This document shows, piece after piece, positions 14,013 through 17,677 of a DNA stretch of 17,677 nucleotides. Position numbers and translations under genes: made by a program. The DNA is taken from contig CAJLTA010000031.1 of assembly GCA_905209455.1 (NCBI GenBank), forward strand, positions 1-17,677, written 5' to 3'. The notes below the pieces were generated by a model. It searched no databases. It was given only the letters and a program-made list of their open reading frames with translations, and had not been told where the DNA came from. The DNA is from an uncultured Collinsella sp. GTDB taxonomy: Bacteria; Actinomycetota; Coriobacteriia; Coriobacteriales; Coriobacteriaceae. Numbering within the stretch: position 1 is the stretch's first letter; the number at the start of each line of letters is the position of its first letter.

Positions 14013-15413
14013 CTAATCAACCACGTGGGTCGTGGCGACCTGTTTGAGCCAAGACGCCGACTTCTTAAGGCGGCGCTTGTAGCCGTCCATAAGGTCGACC
14101 TCGACAAAACCGTAACGGTTCTTAAAGGCATTCGCCCAAGACCAGTTATCGATGACGGCCCAATAATGGTATCCGCGGCACTTGGCGCCCTCGGCAATTG
14201 CCTTGGCAACCCACTCCAGGTGCTGGCGTACAAAGTCGACGCGGTAGTCATCCTGGATGGTTCCTTCGGCGTCACGGTTCTTGTATTCGTCCATGATGCC
14301 AATGCCGTTCTCGGAAACGAACCACTCAAGATCGGGGTAGTTCTTAGCGCAGTCCATGCCAAAGTCGTAGAGGCCCTGCGGGTAAATCTCCCAGCCGCGG
14401 CTCTCGTTCATAACGGCGTCGGGCCACACGTACTCGTCGGCAAAGTGCGGCAGGCCGTACTGGTCAATCTTGCTCGCCGGCGCCTGAACGCGCGTGGGGT
14501 GGTAGTAGTTGCAGCCGAGCCAGTCGACAACACCCTGCTTGAGAATCTCTTGGTCGCCGGCACGGAACGGGAGCTTAACGCCGCCCTCGGCCAGGCTGTC
14601 GAGCACGTCGGCAGGAAGCTCGCCCTTGGTAATGAGGTCGAGCCACCAGCGGTTGTTGATGCCGCTGGTCATACGCACGGCCTCGAGGTCTGCCTCGCTG
14701 GGGTCCTCCTTGGTGTAGACCGGGGTAAAGCAGTTGATCATGCCGATCTTGGCATCGGCGCGAACAGCGCCCTCGTCATAGGCGCGACGATAGTTGGCCA
14801 CGGCCAGCGCATGTGCCAGGGAGATGTGATACTGCACGGTGCGAGCGCGGTTGAAGTCGTGGAGTTGCGGGAACCACACGCCCTCCTGATAGCGCTGCTC
14901 GGGCTCGACGATGGGCTCGTTAAAGGTGAACCAGTACTTGATCTCCTGGCCAAACTCACGGAAAGCGACGTCGGCGTAGTGCGCGTAGGCCTCAACGACC
15001 TCGCGGCTCTCCCAGCCGCCACGATTAAAGAGGTAGGTGGGCATGTCAAAATGGTACAGGTTGACGAACGGCTCCAGGCCGGCCTCGCGAGAGGCGCGGA
15101 ACAGCTCGTGATACCACGCAGCGCCCTCCTCATTAAGGTTGCCGTCGGCATCGAGCAGACGGCTCCACTGGATGGAAGTGCGATAGGTATTCAGGCCCAA
15201 GTCCTTCAAAATGCGAAAGTCTTCCTGGTACTTGGCCATAAAGTCATTGCCGGCGTAAGAGCCAACGCGGTTGTAGAACGAACCCAGATCCTGGATGGAC
15301 CAGGTGTCCCACAGGTTCTCGAGTTTGCCGCCCTGGTTCCACTGACCCTCAGTCTGCGGGCCGGACATAGCAGCGCCAAAGAAGAAGTCGTTGGGCAGCT
15401 GATACTGTGCCAT
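14013..15413 (-). CDS. GH1 6-phospho-beta-glycosidase
   Basis: A 466-residue glycoside hydrolase family 1 TIM barrel that would split PTS-phosphorylated beta-disaccharides into a sugar-6-phosphate and a free sugar. Catalytic residues are the acid/base Glu166 in TFNEP and the nucleophile Glu368 in VSENG. At the position where ordinary beta-glucosidases have Glu (FEWAEGY), this protein has Ser425 (WSWANAFKNRYGF), with Lys431 and Tyr434 nearby; Ser at this site marks 6-phospho-glycosidases such as LacG. ATG at 15413 is chosen with GAGGA five bases upstream; a TTG one codon earlier is possible. It is the first gene of the GH1-IIC-IIB-IIA operon and divergent from the GntR regulator. Gluco- versus manno- specificity cannot be decided. 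Confidence 0.93.
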   Translation of the reverse strand: MAQYQLPNDFFFGAAMSGPQTEGQWNQGGKLENLWDTWSIQDLGSFYNRVGSYAGNDFMAKYQEDFRILKDLGLNTYRTSIQWSRLLDADGNLNEEGAAWYHELFRASREAGLEPFVNLYHFDMPTYLFNRGGWESREVVEAYAHYADVAFREFGQEIKYWFTFNEPIVEPEQRYQEGVWFPQLHDFNRARTVQYHISLAHALAVANYRRAYDEGAVRADAKIGMINCFTPVYTKEDPSEADLEAVRMTSGINNRWWLDLITKGELPADVLDSLAEGGVKLPFRAGDQEILKQGVVDWLGCNYYHPTRVQAPASKIDQYGLPHFADEYVWPDAVMNESRGWEIYPQGLYDFGMDCAKNYPDLEWFVSENGIGIMDEYKNRDAEGTIQDDYRVDFVRQHLEWVAKAIAEGAKCRGYHYWAVIDNWSWANAFKNRYGFVEVDLMDGYKRRLKKSASWLKQVATTHVVD

Positions 15414-15449
15414 CAAAGTCCTCGCTTTCGTGTTCTAGAGCTTCCGGTT

Positions 15450-15535
15450 GGAGACGGGTTTGCTTTGGCAGGTTATCCGGCGCGGGCGCGCACCGGTCAT
15501 ACCGATATCCAACCCGCCAAAACAAATCCTTCTCC
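15450..15535. repeat. Long inverted repeat in the GH1 leader, GGGACAGG-type
   Basis: Two 25-base arms (15450-15474 and 15511-15535) match at 21 of 25 positions in inverted orientation around a 36-base GC-rich centre. The left arm matches the 11571-11594 repeat at 21 of 24 positions and the right arm at 19 of 24. In the GH1 transcript it would fold into a long hairpin about 35 bases before the start codon. No T-tract follows, so it does not look like a terminator. Confidence 0.68.
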
Positions 15536-15574
15536 AAACAGTACAAGCAAACGCCAATGCATCTCGCTTGTTGT

Positions 15575-15586
15575 CTATAACTATAG
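15575..15586. promoter_or_regulatory. Candidate operator for the GntR regulator
   Basis: CTATA-AC-TATAG is a perfect 5-bp-arm dyad overlapping the whole -10 box of the GH1-PTS promoter. HutC-type GntR proteins bind short, AT-containing palindromes, and the regulator gene is divergent from this promoter. A bound dimer here would block RNA polymerase. The assignment is inferred from position. Confidence 0.5.
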
Positions 15587-15607
15587 CGCTCTAATTTTCT
15601 ATGTAAA
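15580..15607 (-). promoter_or_regulatory. Promoter of the GH1-PTS operon
   Basis: Read on the minus strand: -35 TTTACA (15602-15607), a 16-base spacer, and -10 TATAGT (15580-15585). Both hexamers match the housekeeping consensus at five (TTTACA) and four to five (TATAGT) positions. It is in the AT-rich divergent region. Transcription should start near 15573, leaving a leader of about 160 bases. Confidence 0.7.
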
Positions 15608-15637
15608 GCGTCTTTTTAACTTTTCTTTATCGAACTT

Positions 15638-15649
15638 CTTTCATGAAAG
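15638..15649. promoter_or_regulatory. Second palindrome in the divergent region
   Basis: CTTTCATGAAAG is a perfect 12-bp palindrome between the two divergent promoters, 31 bases upstream of the GH1 -35 box and 26 bases before the regulator's -10. It could bind another regulator or an activator. It does not share half-sites with the dyad at 15575. Confidence 0.4.
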
Positions 15650-15674
15650 CCATATGGATGCTTTTTTAAGTAGG

Positions 15675-15680
15675 TATACT
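15675..15680 (+). promoter_or_regulatory. Candidate -10 box of the GntR regulator gene
   Basis: TATACT lies 37 bases before the ATG at 15718. The same hexamer precedes tatA and the aminotransferase. No good -35 is seen at 16-18 bases, so activation or a weak promoter is possible. Confidence 0.4.
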
Positions 15681-15717
15681 TTCTTAATATTCAACGCAAA
15701 TATGAAGGGAGGATTGC

Positions 15718-16437
15718 ATGATTCCCAAATACGAGGCGATAGCTGCAGATATCCGTCGAAGCATCGAGGACGGCGCCCTTAAGCCGGGCGATAAGTTGCC
15801 CACCGTCGTAGAGTTTTGCGAGCTCTATAGCGTTTCTAAGATCACCGTCAAACGTGCGATTGAGCAGATTACCGAGGAGGGCTTGATCACCAGTCGGCGC
15901 GGATCAGGCACCTACGTCAAGGACACAGCGGGGCTTCCCGGCCAGGTGTTTTTCCAAGGCAAGAACGACCGCGCCCAAGGCTTTTCGTACGAGCATCGCG
16001 GGGAGAAAGTGACCTCGGTGGTCTACGATTTCTCGATCGTCAATCCGCCGGCAGAGGTTGCGACCCAGCTGGGAATGGCCGAAGACGACTTTGCCTATCA
16101 CATCGTGCGCGTGCGCCAGGTCGACGAGAAGCCCATCGTTATCGAGTACACCTATATGCCGCTCGAACTGATCCCGGGCCTTAAAAAGAAGGACCTGTAC
16201 GGATCGGTCTACGGCTTTATCCGCGAGCAATGCGGGCTGAAGATTTCGAGCTTCCATCGCACCATACGCGCCGTGGCGGCAACCGAGGAAGAAGCCGAGC
16301 GCCTGGATACCAAACCCGGCTCTCCCCTGCTCGAACTCAACCAGATTGGTTTCTTGGATAGCGGCACCGCGTTTGAATATTCTATCTCGCACAACGTAGG
16401 CGACCGCTTTGAGCTGCACAACGTAACGCTGGCCTAG
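15718..16437 (+). CDS. GntR-family (HutC subfamily) transcriptional regulator
   Basis: A 239-residue regulator. The winged helix-turn-helix is at residues 1-67 (YEAIAADIRRSIEDG, LPTVVEFCELYSVSKITVKR, RGSGTYVKD), followed by a UTRA effector domain at about 90-233 that usually binds a sugar phosphate. GGGAGG five bases before the ATG supports the start. Placed divergently from the GH1-PTS operon and ahead of manA, it most likely represses both until the phosphorylated sugar accumulates. GmuR, TreR and NagR/YvoA have the same architecture. The effector, perhaps a 6-phospho-disaccharide or hexose-6-phosphate, is not deducible. Confidence 0.94.
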   Translation: MIPKYEAIAADIRRSIEDGALKPGDKLPTVVEFCELYSVSKITVKRAIEQITEEGLITSRRGSGTYVKDTAGLPGQVFFQGKNDRAQGFSYEHRGEKVTSVVYDFSIVNPPAEVATQLGMAEDDFAYHIVRVRQVDEKPIVIEYTYMPLELIPGLKKKDLYGSVYGFIREQCGLKISSFHRTIRAVAATEEEAERLDTKPGSPLLELNQIGFLDSGTAFEYSISHNVGDRFELHNVTLA

Positions 16438-16509
16438 TTTTGTAATCCGGTGGGTGCTCGTTTTGAGCTGTCTTACGCGGCACCCGCACAACCTTATGGG
16501 AGTATGCAC

Positions 16510-17442
16510 ATGTCCGATTTGATTAAACTGACGCCGATCTTCCACGAGAAGATCTGGGGCGGCCGTCAGCTGGAGACCGTATTTGGCTACGACATTCCCG
16601 AGGGTCCCATCGGTGAGTGCTGGGCCATCTCGGCACACCCCAACGGCGACTGCCAGATCGCTGAGGGCCCGTACTCCAGTCACGCGCTGTCATGGCTGTG
16701 GGCCGAGCACCGCGAGCTCTTTGGCAACTGCGAGGGCAAGGAGTTTCCGCTGCTCATTAAAATTCTGGACGCCAAGGACGACCTTTCGATCCAGATTCAC
16801 CCCAACGACGAGTACGCTGCCAAGTACGAGAACGGCAGCCTGGGCAAAACCGAGTGCTGGTATGTGCTGGACTGCGAACCCGACGCCACGATCATCGTCG
16901 GCCAGCGTGCCAAGGACCGCGCGGAGGCCGCACAGATGATCGAGGAAGGCCGTTGGGACGACATGCTCAACGTGCTGCCGATCCACAAGGGCGACTTTTT
17001 CCAGATCGATTCCGGTACCGTGCATGCCATCAAGACCGGCACGCTCATTTTGGAGACGCAGCAGTCGAGCGACGTGACGTATCGTCTGTACGACTACGAC
17101 CGCCCCGGCACCGACGGCAAGCTGCGCCCACTGCACATTGAGCAGAGCCTCGACTGCATCGATTTTGACGTTCAGGCTCCGACCGACGGCACGGTAACTG
17201 CGCCCGAGGTGAACGGTGTGACCGAGCTCGAGTCCAACCCCTGCTACACCGTCGATCGCGTGCGCGTCGACGGCAGCAAAACCCTCGACCAGCGCTGGCC
17301 CTTCATGTGTCTGTCGGTCATCGACGGCAAAGGCACCGTCTGCGGCGACCCCGTCCACAAGGGAAGCCACCTGCTAGCTCCGAGCACCGTCAGCTCCATC
17401 GACCTCGAAGGCAAGATGGAACTGATCATCTCGCACCTGTAG
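16510..17442 (+). CDS. manA: Mannose-6-phosphate isomerase, class I, short form
   Basis: A 310-residue zinc enzyme of the cupin fold interconverting mannose-6-phosphate and fructose-6-phosphate. Zinc ligands are visible as Gln95 and His97 (QIHPND), Glu115 (GKTECW) and His172 (SGTVHAI); the catalytic arginine is Arg192 in TYRLYDYDR. Length matches the short Bacillus-type PMI (about 315 residues), including GmuF, and not the long E. coli ManA. ATG at 16510 has GGGAG (16498-16502) seven bases upstream; an in-frame ATG at 16450 has no such site and adds an unconserved leader. It is 72 bases after the regulator on the same strand and probably cotranscribed with it. Confidence 0.95.
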   Translation: MSDLIKLTPIFHEKIWGGRQLETVFGYDIPEGPIGECWAISAHPNGDCQIAEGPYSSHALSWLWAEHRELFGNCEGKEFPLLIKILDAKDDLSIQIHPNDEYAAKYENGSLGKTECWYVLDCEPDATIIVGQRAKDRAEAAQMIEEGRWDDMLNVLPIHKGDFFQIDSGTVHAIKTGTLILETQQSSDVTYRLYDYDRPGTDGKLRPLHIEQSLDCIDFDVQAPTDGTVTAPEVNGVTELESNPCYTVDRVRVDGSKTLDQRWPFMCLSVIDGKGTVCGDPVHKGSHLLAPSTVSSIDLEGKMELIISHL

Positions 17443-17469
17443 ATCGTACCAACAACCCAAACGCAACAA

Positions 17470-17501
17470 GGGGCTCCCCCGTACATGTACGGGGGAGCCC
17501 C
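17470..17501 (+). terminator. Perfect 32-base palindrome after manA
   Basis: A perfect self-complementary sequence, arms GGGGCTCCCCCGTA around CATG, begins 28 bases after the manA stop. Its stability suggests it ends the regulator-manA transcript, but TACTCATATC follows instead of a T-tract, so termination may be Rho-assisted, or the hairpin may protect the 3' end. Confidence 0.55.
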
Positions 17502-17545
17502 TACTCATATCTATTAATCTATCAGCCCACCCGGCTCTCCAGACC

Positions 17546-17574
17546 AAAAAGCGAACGAGCAAAGCAACGTTCGC
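17546..17574 (-). terminator. Minus-strand intrinsic terminator near the right edge
   Basis: GCGAACG (17551-17557) pairs with CGTTCGC (17568-17574) across a 10-nt loop. On the minus strand it is followed by T5. It implies minus-strand transcription entering from beyond the right edge and converging on manA. I see no convincing gene in 17575-17677. Confidence 0.5.
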
Positions 17575-17647
17575 AAACTGCAGGACAAAACGCCACAAGG
17601 AAGAGGGCGCGCCGGGGGCTTTGGTCGATCGCGAGTTCCGCACGAGC

Positions 17648-17672
17648 CGGAGAGCACTTAATGTGCTCTCCG
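17648..17672. other. Hairpin at the right edge
   Basis: A perfect 10-bp stem CGGAGAGCAC/GTGCTCTCCG with a 5-nt loop TTAAT sits five bases from the window end. It could be the terminator of a gene outside the window, but the bases that would show a T-tract are cut off on one side and absent on the other. Confidence 0.4.
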
Positions 17673-17677
17673 TGCGA

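Noticed and set aside
13968..15782. 604-codon plus-strand open frame
   Set aside because: Antisense to the GH1 gene, whose catalytic motifs are all intact; the frame also runs through the repeat and promoter region and into the regulator.
17374..17643. Minus-strand 89-codon open frame at the right edge
   Set aside because: It overlaps the end of manA in antisense and runs through the 32-base palindrome and the terminator hairpin, with no ribosome site.

Overview
The window looks like a chromosomal segment of a high-GC Actinomycetota of the class Coriobacteriia, most likely Collinsella or a close relative. This is inferred from base composition, strong GGAGG-type ribosome binding sites, and recognition of protein families and gene neighbourhood; no search was run. 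All recognised genes are intact. No rRNA, tRNA, CRISPR array, phage gene or transposase gene was seen.

Layout, left to right. (1) 70-5300, minus strand: a compact tatA-tatC-hypA-hypB-topoisomerase run that ends in a bidirectional terminator at 67-110. It joins twin-arginine export to nickel-enzyme maturation and to an archaeal-type DNA topoisomerase I with four zinc ribbons and a basic tail. (2) 5409-7094, minus strand: a lone STAS-domain anti-sigma-factor antagonist behind an aspartate-aminotransferase-like enzyme. (3) 7244-7498, plus strand: a small acidic protein of unknown function, divergent from the aminotransferase. (4) 7499-7830: a 332-bp gene-free, AT-rich stretch occupied mainly by a MITE-like element with terminal inverted repeats. 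(5) 7831-10379, minus strand: nhaA (Na+/H+ antiporter) and ppaC (Mn-dependent pyrophosphatase), separated by a strong terminator. (6) 10548-17442: a sugar-utilisation locus.

The sugar locus holds a ROK sugar kinase, cellobiose/lactose-type PTS IIA, IIB and IIC, and a GH1 6-phospho-beta-glycosidase, all on the minus strand. A GntR/HutC regulator and a short class I mannose-6-phosphate isomerase diverge on the plus strand. This set matches the content of the Bacillus subtilis gmu (glucomannan oligosaccharide) operon except for the extracellular mannanase. The inferred pathway is: the PTS imports and phosphorylates a beta-linked disaccharide; GH1 splits it into a sugar-6-phosphate and a free sugar; the ROK kinase phosphorylates the free sugar; ManA converts mannose-6-phosphate to fructose-6-phosphate. 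A good promoter (TTTACA-16-TATAGT) drives the GH1-PTS operon, with a CTATA-GT-TATAG dyad over its -10, a natural operator for the divergent GntR protein.

The gaps also carry small palindromic repeats sharing a GGGACAGG core (10496-10546, 11556-11596, 15450-15535). Together with the MITE-like element they are the least explained parts of the window. No wholly new multi-gene system was found.
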